Numbered from the stretch's first letter, positions 1-8,184 are shown. The stretch: 33,334 nt of DNA from Chloroflexota bacterium (GCA_005882255.1 VBEZ01000106.1:1-33334); one strand, 5' to 3'. Numbers and translations: made by a program. The notes: generated from the sequence alone by a model not told the origin.

Positions 1-260
1 CGACGACCCTGCGGCACGAGCGCAACGCCGGCGGCCGCGACGCGGTGCGGCGGATTCGCGGTGATGTCGCGGTCGCCGACGCGGACCGTTCCCCCGCGCG
101 GGCGGACGAAGCCGACGATCGCGTTGATCGTCGTGGTCTTGCCGGCGCCGTTGCGGCCGAGCAGCGCGACAGACTCGCCTTCGCCTACATCGAGTGACAC
201 GCCTTGCAGCACGTGGCTCTCGCCGTAGTACGCGTGGAGGTCGCGCACCGCGAGGGTCAT
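1..260 (-). CDS. livF: Liv-type ABC transporter ATP-binding protein LivF, N-terminal part
   Basis: This is the cytoplasmic ATPase of a branched-chain-amino-acid-type (HAAT) ABC importer. Only the first 86 or so codons lie in the window; the gene continues past base 1. The translation opens MTLAVRDLHAYYGESHVLQG and has an intact Walker A, ALLGRNGAGKTTT (about residues 32-44), followed by the LivF-typical sequence ending in VPQGRR. The ATG at 260 overlaps the livG stop as ATGA, so the two are translationally coupled. The visible part is intact, unlike livG and livM just upstream. The family assignment is firm; the substrate (amino acid or aromatic acid) cannot be read from the sequence. Confidence 0.9.
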   Translation of the reverse strand, partial: MTLAVRDLHAYYGESHVLQGVSLDVGEGESVALLGRNGAGKTTTINAIVGFVRPRGGTVRVGDRDITANPPHRVAAAGVALVPQGR

Positions 261-863
261 GCGACGACCTTCCCGAGGTAGACCTCGTTGACCAGCGTGT
301 CGCCGCGCACCTCGGAGGGTGTGCCCTCCGCGATGACGCGGCCTTCGTGGAGCACGCTGATGCGCTCCGCGATCCGGAAGACGACGTCCATGTCGTGCTC
401 CACGATCACGAGCGTCAGCGACCGGTCGAGCGACGCGATGAGTTCGGTGATGTACGGAGCCGCGGCCGGCCAGACCGACGCGCTCCAGGAGCGCATCAGC
501 CGCGACGAGCTCGCTCGCGGGTGGCGCGCGGAAGGGACGATACGGACCGGCAGCGGCCGCCACGCCGATCGCGACGTTGTCGCGGGCCGGAAGTGGGTCG
601 AACAGCTCATTCCTTTGATACATCCGCGCGACGCCACGGCGCGCAAGCTCGTGAGGACGCCGACCGGTCACGTTCTCGCCCGCGAGTCGCACCTCGCCGG
701 CTGTCGGCTCGAGCTCGCCGGTCAGCACGTTGAAGAGTGTCGTCTTCCCCGCCCCGTTCGGGCCGATGATCGCGCGACGCTCGCCTTCGGCGACCATCAG
801 CGTGACGCCCGCGAGCGCCTTGATCCCACCGAACTCGCGCCGCAGCTCACGCGTCTCGATCAT
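257..863 (-). pseudogene. livG: LivG ABC transporter ATPase, disrupted by internal deletion and frame break
   Basis: This is the second ATPase of the Liv importer. The ATG at 863 overlaps the livM stop as ATGA. The first frame gives about 134 normal LivG residues with Walker A GPNGAGKTT (residues 34-42), ending near LLERVGLAGR at about base 461. The C-terminal part lies in another frame from about base 454: YITELIASLDRS, then VIVEHDMDVVF with the H-loop His, to the stop at 257. The two parts total about 200 residues against roughly 250 for LivG. The missing piece of about 50 residues should hold the ABC signature and the Walker B motif (LLLDEP). A protein without these could not hydrolyse ATP. 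Either the gene is decayed or sequence is missing from the assembly. Confidence 0.85.
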
Positions 864-1703
864 GCGCGCGCCCGCGCGTACGAGGCGCGCACCAGACCGA
901 CGATGCCCTGACGCGCCGTGAGCACGAAAACGATGAAGACGAGACCGAGCAGCGTTTCGGCGAAGGCGATGTACGAAGGCATCACGCGCTCGATGAACAA
1001 CACGACGACGGCGCCGGCAACGGGCCCGATCAGCGTGCTCGCGCCACCGATCAGGACTGAAACGAAGGCCTCGACCGAGCGCGCGACGCCGACATCATTC
1101 GTCGAGACGAAGCGGATCGAGTAGGCCTGCAGCGCGCCGCCGACGCCGGCGATCGCGCCCGCCAGGACGAAAGCCGACAGCTTGAGGCGCGTGGTGTCGT
1201 AGCCGAGCGCGCGCATGCGCCGTTCGTTCTCGCGCAGGCCGACGAGCGCGCGCCCGTAGGCCGACGACCGGAGCCGCCACGCGAGAAGCAGGACCAGGAG
1301 GAAGACGACCGCGACGAGGTGGAACAGCGCGTCGGGACCGTTGAAGTCGAGACCGAACAGCATCGGACGCCGCACACCCGAGAAGCCGTTCGACCCACCG
1401 GTGATGTCCGCGGCCTGGAACGCGATCGCGAAGACCATCTGCGCGAACGCGAGCGTGAGCATGAGGAAGAAGATCCCCGCGGCGCGCACGGCCACCGCGC
1501 CGATGACGAGCGCGAGGAGCGCGGACACGAGGATCGCAACCGACGAGGAGATCGAGCGAGAGCGCGAGGATCGCGAGAATGAGCATGTCGCGCAGGATGC
1601 CCGTCGCATAGCGCGACGACTCCCACGCCGCCGACCAAATAGGAAATCCAACGAGTAAAGCTGCTGCGACGAGGATGCCGAGCGGCAAAAGGATTCGCCT
1701 CAT
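860..1703 (-). pseudogene. livM: LivM permease, disrupted by internal deletion and frame break
   Basis: This is a membrane permease of the Liv importer. The ATG at 1703 opens MRRILLPLGILVAA and reads normally for 55 codons to LALSLDLLVG (about base 1539), the LivM N-terminal helices. The frame then changes and resumes as VAILVSALLALVIGAVAVRA and FFLMLTLAFAQMVF, running intact to the stop at 860. The expected LivM stretch after LLVG, the conserved SLGHAAFFGIGAY-type region, is absent, so about 35-45 residues are lost besides the frame shift. The total is about 280 codons against a usual 310-340. It ends in an ATGA overlap with livG. As it stands it should not make a working permease. Confidence 0.85.
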
Positions 1704-1743
1704 GAGGGTCGGCCAAGAGCGGACGCGGGTGGCACGGCGAGTA

Positions 1744-1836
1744 GGGTCCTCGCGAGCGAGAGTCGAGGGGCCCCGCCAAGGCGCGGCGAGACGCCACGCG
1801 CAAGGGCGGGGACACGTTTCGAGCGAGCGAGGACCC
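1744..1836 (-). repeat. Nested inverted repeats in the livH-livM spacer
   Basis: The 172-base spacer between the livH stop (1876) and the livM start (1703) holds no gene. It contains nested complementary arms: GGGTCCTCGC at 1744-1753 pairs with GCGAGGACCC at 1827-1836, and CCCCGCC at 1771-1777 pairs with GGCGGGG at 1805-1811. A further short arm, GGCG at 1780-1783, pairs with CGCC at 1792-1795. The transcript would fold into one long interrupted hairpin inside the liv operon. There is no U-tract, so a simple intrinsic terminator is unlikely. An RNA-processing or stability element, or a REP-like intergenic repeat, fits better. One copy in this window cannot decide. Confidence 0.55.
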
Positions 1837-1875
1837 CGAGCCGGGACAGGACCCGCGTCCGCTCGCAGCAAACGC

Positions 1876-2748
1876 TCATCGCGCGATCCGGATGCGCCCG
1901 AGGAGTCCGGTCGGTCGCAGCAGCAGAACGAGCGCCATGACCGCGAAGATCAGCGCGAGCGCGAACTGCGGAAAGAGCACTCTGCCGAACGTGTCGACCG
2001 GCCCGATGAGCGCGCTGCCGGCGACCGCACCGGAAAGCGTTCCGAGACCACCGACGACCACGACGACGAGCGAGTAGATCAGGTAGTCGACGTCCATACC
2101 GGGATAGATCCCGAACACCGGTGCCGCGATGACGCCGGCGAGACCCGCGAGCGCGGCGCCCACCGCGAAGGTGATCGCGAAGAGACGGTCGATGTCGACG
2201 CCGAGCGCCGCGAGCATCGGCGCGTCATCGACGCCGGCGCGGATCAGCGCACCCACGCGCGTGCGCCGGTGTACGACCGCGAGGACAGCTGCGAGCGCCA
2301 CGCCGAACGCGATCACGAACAGCCGGTACGCCGGATAGTCGCCACCCATGATCGAGATGGCGTGGTCGAGTCCGGCCGGGAACGGGATCGAGCGGATCTC
2401 GCGGCCCCAGGTGAGACCGACGAGGTCCGCGATCACGAGAGACACGCCGATGGTGAGCAGTACCTGATCCAGGTGGCGCCCGCGCAAGCGTCTGAGCAGG
2501 AGCGGCTCTATGACGAGGCCGAGCACACCGATGAGCAGCGGCGCGAGCACGAGCGCAAGCCAGAACTGGCCGGTCCGCTGCACGACGGTGAGCGTGATGT
2601 ACGCGCCGAGCATGTAGAAGGCGCCGTGCGCCAGATTGACGACGTCCATCATCCCGAAGATCAGCGACAGCCCGGCGGCGAGGATGAAAAGCAAGGCGCC
2701 GAACGAGATGCCGTTCAGCGCCTGCACGACCGCGGTCTCGGGAGTCAT
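1876..2748 (-). CDS. livH: Liv-type ABC transporter permease LivH
   Basis: This is an inner-membrane permease of the branched-chain-amino-acid-type ABC importer, 290 residues, the normal LivH length. The N-terminus contains the family signature GALLFILAAGLSLIFGMMDV followed by NLAHGAFYMLGAY. The C-terminal half has VVVVVGGLGTLSGAVAGS, the LivH cytoplasmic coupling region. Hydrophobic segments run throughout, and no frame break is seen. It lies 9 bases downstream of the binding-protein stop, in the same operon, and is followed by the structured spacer before livM. Confidence 0.93.
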   Translation of the reverse strand: MTPETAVVQALNGISFGALLFILAAGLSLIFGMMDVVNLAHGAFYMLGAYITLTVVQRTGQFWLALVLAPLLIGVLGLVIEPLLLRRLRGRHLDQVLLTIGVSLVIADLVGLTWGREIRSIPFPAGLDHAISIMGGDYPAYRLFVIAFGVALAAVLAVVHRRTRVGALIRAGVDDAPMLAALGVDIDRLFAITFAVGAALAGLAGVIAAPVFGIYPGMDVDYLIYSLVVVVVGGLGTLSGAVAGSALIGPVDTFGRVLFPQFALALIFAVMALVLLLRPTGLLGRIRIAR

Positions 2749-2757
2749 CCCGGAAGA

Positions 2758-4029
2758 CTATTTGCCCGGATCGGTCACGCGAGCGACCTTGCCGACGATC
2801 GTGTTGACGGCCTGGCCGCTCTGCACCTTCACCTCGCGGATGTAGATGTCCTGGATCGGGTTGTGCGTGTCCTTGTCGAACTCGAAGTCGCCGCGCGGGC
2901 TCTTGAACTTCACGTTCTCGAGCGCGGCGATGAAGGCGTCCTTATTCGTCGTGTCGCCCTTGACGGCCTGCAGCGCGAGGTCCACGGCCTGCATGCCGTC
3001 CCAGGCCTGGACCGCGAAGACGTCCGGCAGCAGGCTGTACTCCTTCTGATAGGCATCCACGAAGGCCTTGTTCTCGGCGTTGTCCAGCGTGACGGCCCAG
3101 AACAGCGAGGTCGTCGCGCCGCTGGCCTGATCCCCCACTTCCTTGAGCACGTCCTGCTCGGTGAGGAACCCGGCACCGTTCATCTTGTAGCCAGCCGCGG
3201 TCATGCCGAGCTGCGTCCACGCCCTGATGTAGTTGATCGCGTCCGTGCCCGAGAAGAAGGAGTAGATGTCCTTCGTCTGCTGTCCCTTGAGCTGCGTCAC
3301 GAACGGAAGAAAGTCGGCGCTTCCGAGCGGCGCCTTGAGCGAGCCGGTGATCTTGCCGCCGCCTTTGGTAAAGCCGCTCGTGAAGTCCGCGGCGGACTCG
3401 GTGCCGAAGCCGTAGTCGGCAACGAACGTGAAGACCTCCTTCACGCCCTTCTGCGTCGCGAAGTATTCCCCGATCGGATAGCTGATCTGGTAAGAGCTGA
3501 ACGAGCTGCGGAAGATGTACTTGCTCTTGCACGAGGGTTTGCAGTCCGTCGTCGTGCGCGTCAGCGCGTTGCCGCCGGCGTTCGTCTCGATGAAGATAAG
3601 CTTGGCCGCGTCGATGGCATTGCGGACCGCGTAGGCGATCGGTGTCGCGACGATGCCCATCATCAAGTCGACGCGATCCGAGTCGATGAACTTCTGCGTT
3701 TTCTGCGCGCCGACGACGGGGTCGTTCGCCTCGTCCTCGTAGACGACGGTGACGGGCCGGTTGGCCAGCGCCTGACCCTTCTGCTTCAGGTAAAGCTTCG
3801 TCGCGCGCTGCATCGAGTTGCCGAGCTCGGCGTAGACCTTGGTGAACGGCAGGAGCATCCCGATCTTGAGCGCTGGGCCGGGCGTCGCGGTCGGCGTGAC
3901 CGACGCACCGCTGGGCCCCGGCGTGGCGGCGGGACCACAGGCTGCGAGCGCCGCCGCGGAAGACGCGGCCAGGAATCGCCGTCTGGTGAGCCGGTAGGTG
4001 CGACGCTCCGCGCCTTCGTTCTCGCTCAT
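2758..4029 (-). CDS. livK: Liv-type periplasmic-binding lipoprotein (type I, LivK-like)
   Basis: This is the extracytoplasmic substrate-binding protein of the adjacent Liv importer, 423 residues. The N-terminus has a twin-arginine signal (TRRRFLAASS, about residues 15-24) and a lipobox LAAC with Cys31. A Pro/Thr/Gly/Ser-rich tether follows, so it is probably a Tat-exported lipoprotein. The mature part begins LKIGMLLPFTKVYAELG, the type I periplasmic-binding fold of the LivJ/LivK/AmiC family, and includes VVYEDEANDP. The start ATG at 4029 follows a strong ribosome site (GGGGGAG, 3-4 bases of spacing). It is the first gene of the liv operon. Relatives bind amino acids, amides or aromatic acids; the ligand is not evident, though the nearby aromatic-type CoA genes make an aromatic acid possible. 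Confidence 0.9.
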   Translation of the reverse strand: MSENEGAERRTYRLTRRRFLAASSAAALAACGPAATPGPSGASVTPTATPGPALKIGMLLPFTKVYAELGNSMQRATKLYLKQKGQALANRPVTVVYEDEANDPVVGAQKTQKFIDSDRVDLMMGIVATPIAYAVRNAIDAAKLIFIETNAGGNALTRTTTDCKPSCKSKYIFRSSFSSYQISYPIGEYFATQKGVKEVFTFVADYGFGTESAADFTSGFTKGGGKITGSLKAPLGSADFLPFVTQLKGQQTKDIYSFFSGTDAINYIRAWTQLGMTAAGYKMNGAGFLTEQDVLKEVGDQASGATTSLFWAVTLDNAENKAFVDAYQKEYSLLPDVFAVQAWDGMQAVDLALQAVKGDTTNKDAFIAALENVKFKSPRGDFEFDKDTHNPIQDIYIREVKVQSGQAVNTIVGKVARVTDPGK

Positions 4030-4251
4030 GTGCTCCCCCCTTTTGTGCTGGTCGGACCGCGGGCGAGCCTAGCCAGCGCGCTGCGGACTGGCAAGCCCGA
4101 CGTCGCGCCCATCCAGCGTTACCGCGATGCGGCATGTCAGGTTCGCGCGGTGGAGCGCCAGAGATTGCGCTCGCTGCATCCTATTTTGGTTTAGTATCAT
4201 AATGATAGTGATGTGCTAGAAGCGATCGAAATCGAATAGGGGAGGCAAGAC
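4030..4251. promoter_or_regulatory. Divergent intergenic region between livK and the SPFH gene
   Basis: These 222 bases separate two divergent genes, so promoters for both should lie here. The left side carries the livK ribosome site. The right 70 bases (about 4180-4250) are strikingly AT-rich for this genome and contain a perfect short palindrome (listed separately) and a GGGGAGGC-type ribosome site before the SPFH ATG. I see no coding frame in it. Confidence 0.6.
4195..4207. promoter_or_regulatory. Palindromic operator-like site TATCATAATGATA
   Basis: TATCAT and ATGATA form a perfect 6-base inverted repeat about one central base, within an AT-rich stretch 45-57 bases before the SPFH start codon. 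Its position is where a promoter -10 region or repressor site would be expected. The second gene of the operon encodes a ribbon-helix-helix protein, a fold that binds such short symmetric sites, so autoregulation is a reasonable guess. No binding evidence is available from sequence alone. Confidence 0.45.
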
Positions 4252-5127
4252 ATGATCCGCGAGAAGTCAGCGTTCATCGCACCTGGTCTGGTCACGTTCC
4301 TGGTCCTGGTCGCTCTCGAGCTGCTCACCGTCGCGGCGCTCGTCATGCTCATCATCGGACGCGCGCCGGCAATCGTGATCATCCTCGACGTCCTTGCGGT
4401 CGCCGCCGTCGGCATCTGCTTCGGCGGCTTCCTGATCGTCAGCCCGAACGAGGCGCAGGTGCTCCAGCTGTTCGGCAACTACACCGGCACCGTCCGTACG
4501 CCCGGATGGTGGTGGACCAATCCCTTCACGATGCCACGTCGCAAGGTCTCGCAGCGGGTGCGCAACTTCGAAAGCTCGCACCTCAAGGTGAACGATCACG
4601 ACGGCAACCCCATCGAGATCGCCGCGATCGTGGTGTGGCGCGTCACCGACACGGCCGAGGCGGTGTTCCAGGTTGACGACTACGAGAACTATGTGAAGGT
4701 CCAGACCGAGGCCGCCGTCCGAAACCTCGCGACGAGCTATGCCTACGACTCGCACCAGGACGACCAGCTCTCACTGCGGACGAGCAGCGACGAGATCACC
4801 GGTCGCCTGCGCAGCGAAGTGCAGGACCGTCTCGCGAAGGCCGGTATCGAGGTCATCGAAGCGCGCTTGTCGCACCTCGCGTATGCGCCGGAGATCGCGC
4901 AGGCGATGCTGCGCCGCCAGCAGGCGAGCGCGGTCATCGCGGCACGCACCCGCATCGTCGAAGGCGCGGTCGGCATGGTCGAGATGGCGCTCGAGGAGCT
5001 CTCGAAGCGCAGCGTGGTCGTGCTCGACGAGGAGCGGAAGGCGGCGATGGTGAGCAATCTGCTCGTCGTCCTCTGCAGCGAGCAGAACACGCAGCCGGTC
5101 GTGAACACGGGCAGCCTCTACACCTAA
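4252..5127 (+). CDS. SPFH (band 7 / prohibitin-stomatin) membrane protein
   Basis: This is a membrane-scaffold protein of the SPFH superfamily, 291 residues. Two hydrophobic segments (about residues 13-37 and 39-62) lead into [20 protein letters not shown], the SPFH domain entry. [22 protein letters not shown] and [11 protein letters not shown] follow, then an Ala/Glu/Arg-rich helix ([20 protein letters not shown]) typical of the assembly segment. SPFH proteins oligomerise at the membrane and organise lipid domains or proteases. The ATG at 4252 follows a GGGGAGG ribosome site. The gene ends one base before the TTG of the small ribbon-helix-helix gene, so they are one operon. The precise role is unknown. 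Confidence 0.88.
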   Translation: MIREKSAFIAPGLVTFLVLVALELLTVAALVMLIIGRAPAIVIILDVLAVAAVGICFGGFLIVSPNEAQVLQLFGNYTGTVRTPGWWWTNPFTMPRRKVSQRVRNFESSHLKVNDHDGNPIEIAAIVVWRVTDTAEAVFQVDDYENYVKVQTEAAVRNLATSYAYDSHQDDQLSLRTSSDEITGRLRSEVQDRLAKAGIEVIEARLSHLAYAPEIAQAMLRRQQASAVIAARTRIVEGAVGMVEMALEELSKRSVVVLDEERKAAMVSNLLVVLCSEQNTQPVVNTGSLYT

Positions 5128-5128
5128 G

Positions 5129-5326
5129 TTGGCCGTGGCAGAGAAGAAGGCCTACCTCCTGCGCGTCGACGCGACGCTGCACGAGGCCCTGCAGAAGTGG
5201 GCGGCCGACGAGCTGCGCAGCGTGAACGCCCAGATCGAGTTCGTGCTGCGGCGCGCGCTCCAGGATGCGGGTCGCTTGCCGACGGGACCGCCGCCGGCTA
5301 GGCCGACTCGCGCTCGAAAAGGGTAG
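5129..5326 (+). CDS. Small Arc/MetJ-like ribbon-helix-helix protein
   Basis: This 65-residue protein contains AYLLRVDATLHEALQKWAAD, then ELRSVNAQIEFVLRRALQDA. The pattern of a beta strand plus two helices with Asn-Ala-Gln-Ile-Glu is the Arc/HicB-antitoxin type ribbon-helix-helix DNA-binding fold. A Pro/Arg-rich tail follows. The TTG at 5129 is one base past the SPFH stop; a GTG at 5135 is an alternative start. No toxin gene lies beside it, so an antitoxin role is unsupported. It may be a transcription factor for this operon. Its last 29 bases overlap the convergent thiolase gene. Confidence 0.75.
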   Translation: MAVAEKKAYLLRVDATLHEALQKWAADELRSVNAQIEFVLRRALQDAGRLPTGPPPARPTRARKG

Positions 5327-6503
5327 CCAGGCCCTGCCCGACGCCGATGCACATCGTCGCGATGCCGTAGTGGCCGCCGCGCCGTTCGAGCTCGCGCAGC
5401 ACGGTCCCGGCGAGCCGGGCGCCGGACATCCCGATCGGATGCCCGATCGCGATCGCGCCGCCGTTCGGGTTGGTGCGGTCGTCGGGCAGGTGGAGCGCGC
5501 GAATGCACGGGATCACCTGTGCGGCGAACGCCTCGTTCAGCTCGATCGCGTCGCACTCGTCGGGCGCGACGCCGGTGCGCGCCGCGAGCTTGCGCACCGC
5601 GGGGATCGGGCCGAGACCCATGTAGTCGGGATGCACGCCGGCCGAGGCCGCGGCGACGACGCGCCCGAGCGCGCGCAGTCCCAGCTCGCCCGCCGTCTCG
5701 CGCGCGGCGAGGATGAGCGCCGCGGCGCCGTCGTTGATGCCGGATGAGTTCCCGGCGGTGACCGTCCCGTCCGCCTTGAACGCGGGCTTGAGCTTCGCGA
5801 GCTTTTGGACGGTCGAATCGGGACGCGGATGCTCGTCCTCGTGCACCAGCGTCGTGCCGTTGTGCACGGGCGCGATCTCCGTGGCGAAGAAGCCCTCGGC
5901 CTTAGCCTTCGCGTAGCGCTGCTGGCTGCGCGCCGCGTATTCGTCCTGCTCCGCGCGCGAGATCTTCTCCTTCACGCGGACGTTCTCCGCCGTCTCGCCC
6001 AGCGAGATCGGGTGATAGCCCAGATCGACCATGCGCGGATTGACGAGACGCCAGCCGAGCGTGGTGTCGTACAGGACGCGCTCGCCGCGCGGGAACGCCT
6101 CCGATGGTTTCAGCGTCACCTGCGGCGCGCGGGTCATGCTCTCGACGCCTCCGGCGATGACGATGTCCGCCTCGCCCTCACGGATACGGCGCGCCGCGTC
6201 GTTGACCGCTTCGAGACCGGACCCGCACAGTCGATTCACCGTGACGCCTGGCACCGAGTCGGGGAGGCCGGCGAGGAGCGCCGCCATACGCCCGACGTTC
6301 CGGTTGTCCTCACCGGCCTGATTCGAGGCGCCGAAGACGACCTCGTCCACCTGATCGTCGCCGATGTCGGTGCGCTCGAGCACGGCGCGGATGACGTGGG
6401 CGGCGAGGTCGTCCGGCCGGATCTGCGCGAGCGCGCCGCCGTAGCGACCGATCGGCGTGCGCACGTATCCGAGAACAACCGCATCGCGCGGGTGGCGGCT
6501 CAT
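5298..6503 (-). CDS. paaJ/pcaF: Acetyl-CoA acyltransferase, 3-oxoadipyl-CoA thiolase type
   Basis: This thiolase cleaves 3-oxoacyl-CoA with CoA; the PcaF/PaaJ type converts 3-oxoadipyl-CoA to succinyl-CoA and acetyl-CoA. It has 401 residues from the ATG at 6503, chosen because GAGGGA lies about 10 bases upstream; a TTG at 6521 would overlap the previous gene. The catalytic Cys93 is in NRLCGSG, His355 in IGHPIGMSGA and Cys385 in MCIGVGQG. YDTTLGWRLVNPRM matches the DTTIGWRFVNP region that marks the 3-oxoadipyl subgroup. It is the last gene of the ech-paaG-thiolase operon, 4 bases after the paaG-like stop. A broader beta-ketothiolase role is possible. Confidence 0.88.
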   Translation of the reverse strand: MSRHPRDAVVLGYVRTPIGRYGGALAQIRPDDLAAHVIRAVLERTDIGDDQVDEVVFGASNQAGEDNRNVGRMAALLAGLPDSVPGVTVNRLCGSGLEAVNDAARRIREGEADIVIAGGVESMTRAPQVTLKPSEAFPRGERVLYDTTLGWRLVNPRMVDLGYHPISLGETAENVRVKEKISRAEQDEYAARSQQRYAKAKAEGFFATEIAPVHNGTTLVHEDEHPRPDSTVQKLAKLKPAFKADGTVTAGNSSGINDGAAALILAARETAGELGLRALGRVVAAASAGVHPDYMGLGPIPAVRKLAARTGVAPDECDAIELNEAFAAQVIPCIRALHLPDDRTNPNGGAIAIGHPIGMSGARLAGTVLRELERRGGHYGIATMCIGVGQGLATLFERESA

Positions 6504-6507
6504 CCTT

Positions 6508-7299
6508 CTATCTTCCCTCAAACCTCGCCGGAGTCTTCGACGTAAAGGCGCGCACGCCCTCGGCGTAGTCGCTCGTGCGGCCCGCGCGATCCTGCAGCGA
6601 CGACTCGAGCTCGAGGAAGGACGCGAAGTCGCGGTCCCACGCCGCGTTCAGCCCCTCCTTCGAGAGCGCGTACGCCTCGGTCGCTCCCGATGCCAGGCCA
6701 TGCGCGTACTCGCGCCACTTGTCCGCGAACTCGGCGTCGGACCACACGCGCGTCACGAGACCGATGCGCAGTGCCTCGTCCGCGCTCACCGGTTCACCGG
6801 TGAGGATCATGTCCGTGGCCCTTCCCCACCCGACGATGCGTGGGAGGAAATACGCCGACCCGGCATCGGGCACGAGGCCGACGCGGGTCCACGCCGCGCG
6901 GAACGACGCCGACGAAGACGCGACACGGATGTCGCACGCGACGGCGATACCGAGGCCGGCTCCGGCGACGACGCCGTTGACCGCGGCGACGACCGGCTTG
7001 CGCATGATGCGGATCGCCGCGATGAGCGGGTGATAACGGCGACGCAGCTCGTTCCCGAGTTCGAGCTCTTCGCCGGCCGCGACCTTCAGGAAGCGGTCTC
7101 TCAGATCCTGGCCGGCCGAGAATCCGCGGCCCGCTCCGGTGATGACGACCGCACGCACGGCGGCGTCGGCCGCGACGTCGTCGATCGCGAGCGCCAGCGC
7201 GCTCGTGAGCGCTTCGTCGAAGGCGTTGAGCACCTCGGGGCGGTCGAGAGTGATGACGGCGAGCGCGCCATCGCGCTCGAGACGGAGCGGCCCGCTCAC
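6508..7299 (-). CDS. paaG: Crotonase-family isomerase, PaaG type
   Basis: This is probably a 2-(1,2-epoxy-1,2-dihydrophenyl)acetyl-CoA isomerase-type enzyme or a related enoyl-CoA isomerase, 263 residues. The stretch AGRGFSAGQDLRDRF (about residues 56-70) is typical of PaaG. The two hydratase glutamates are missing: the oxyanion stretch reads VAGAGLGIAVACD. An aspartate (D145 in GLVPDAGSAYFLPR) sits where PaaG has its catalytic Asp. The gene starts with GTG, sharing one base with the previous stop (TAGTG), and precedes the thiolase. The context fits ring-opened aromatic CoA-ester degradation, although the ring epoxidase (PaaABCDE or BoxAB) is not in this window. Confidence 0.8.
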   Translation of the reverse strand: MSGPLRLERDGALAVITLDRPEVLNAFDEALTSALALAIDDVAADAAVRAVVITGAGRGFSAGQDLRDRFLKVAAGEELELGNELRRRYHPLIAAIRIMRKPVVAAVNGVVAGAGLGIAVACDIRVASSSASFRAAWTRVGLVPDAGSAYFLPRIVGWGRATDMILTGEPVSADEALRIGLVTRVWSDAEFADKWREYAHGLASGATEAYALSKEGLNAAWDRDFASFLELESSLQDRAGRTSDYAEGVRAFTSKTPARFEGR

Positions 7300-8072
7300 T
7301 ACTTCCCCTTGAACGTGGGCTTGCGTTTGTTCACGAAGGCGTCGACGCCTTCCTTCTTATCTTCCGTCGCGAAGAGGAGGTAGAAGGCCTTCCGCTCGAA
7401 CTCGAGGCCGGCGTCGAGGGTCGAATTCCAGGCGAGGTCGACGGCCTCGGTCGCGAGCCGCGCGGCGACCGGCGCTTTCTCGGCGATCGTCCGCGCGAGC
7501 GTCTTCGCGTCCTGCAGCCAGCTGGCCGCGGGGTAGACCTGCGCGACGAGGCCGATCGACTTCGCCTCCTGCGCGCCGACGAACCGTCCGGTCAGGATCA
7601 TCTCGTTCGCGACCCACTTGCCCACCGCGCGCGTGAGCCGCTGCGTGCCGCCGGCGCCGGGGATGATCCCGAGATTGATCTCGGGCTGGCCGAACTTCGC
7701 GGTCTCGGACGCGACGATGATGTCGCAGGTCATCGCGAGCTCGCAGCCGCCGCCGAGGGCGAAGCCTGACACCGCCGCGACGATCGGCGTCTTGACCCGA
7801 CGGATCGCCTCCCAGCGTGCGGTGAGATCCTGCGCGAGCATCGTGACCGGGGTCGCGGTCACGAAGTTCTGCTTGATGTCGGCGCCAGCGGCGAACGCGC
7901 GCTCGTTGCCGGTGAGGACGATGCAGCGGATCTCGCCGTCGTCATCGAGAGTCCCCAGCGCCGTCACCAGCTCGCCGAGTACCTCTTCATTAAGGGCGTT
8001 AAGGACGTCGGGCCGGTTGAGCTGGACGACCGCGATCGGCGGCTCGCGCGTCACGAGCACGGTATTCGGCAC
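7299..8072 (-). CDS. Enoyl-CoA hydratase (PaaF/crotonase type)
   Basis: This enzyme hydrates trans-2-enoyl-CoA to 3-hydroxyacyl-CoA. The start is the GTG at 8072, six bases after a perfect GGAGG; an upstream in-frame start would add 28 residues unlike any crotonase. That gives 257 residues, the usual length. Both catalytic glutamates are present: E111 in ALGGGCELAM and E131 in FGQPEINLGIIPGAGGTQRL. The oxyanion-hole segment AFAAGADIK is intact. It is the first gene of a three-gene operon with the PaaG-like isomerase and the thiolase. The chain-length preference is not readable from sequence. Confidence 0.88.
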   Translation of the reverse strand: MPNTVLVTREPPIAVVQLNRPDVLNALNEEVLGELVTALGTLDDDGEIRCIVLTGNERAFAAGADIKQNFVTATPVTMLAQDLTARWEAIRRVKTPIVAAVSGFALGGGCELAMTCDIIVASETAKFGQPEINLGIIPGAGGTQRLTRAVGKWVANEMILTGRFVGAQEAKSIGLVAQVYPAASWLQDAKTLARTIAEKAPVAARLATEAVDLAWNSTLDAGLEFERKAFYLLFATEDKKEGVDAFVNKRKPTFKGK

Positions 8073-8184
8073 TGCTGACCTCCGCTCTGGAAGTGGCGCA
8101 AGTATGCGCGACCGCCTTGATACCGGATGCCCCCGACAGCAGAGGTCCAAGCACATGTCCGCCCATTAGCCTCATCGGTCCGGG
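8073..8184. promoter_or_regulatory. Divergent promoter region between ech operon and GGDEF-EAL gene
   Basis: This 112-base spacer lies between divergent starts. It holds the GGAGG ribosome site of the enoyl-CoA hydratase and a 14-base inverted repeat, GCGCA-AGTA-TGCGC at 8096-8109, that could serve as an operator for either side. No strong consensus promoter or small gene is evident. The GGDEF-EAL GTG start has no clear ribosome site. Confidence 0.4.

Noticed and set aside
257-1703. Programmed frameshifting to rescue livG and livM
   Set aside because: Conserved residues are missing at the junctions, not only the frame, and I see no slippery heptamer with a downstream structure.
1675-4194. 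Very long plus-strand open frame (about 839 codons) antisense to livH and the binding protein
   Set aside because: Its translation is low-complexity Arg/Asp/Glu/His/Ala-rich sequence with no domains, while the minus strand encodes clear LivH and binding-protein sequences. High G+C content leaves such antisense frames open.
5129-5326. Toxin-antitoxin pair
   Set aside because: The ribbon-helix-helix protein resembles some antitoxins, but its neighbours are an SPFH protein and a thiolase; no toxin-sized gene is adjacent.
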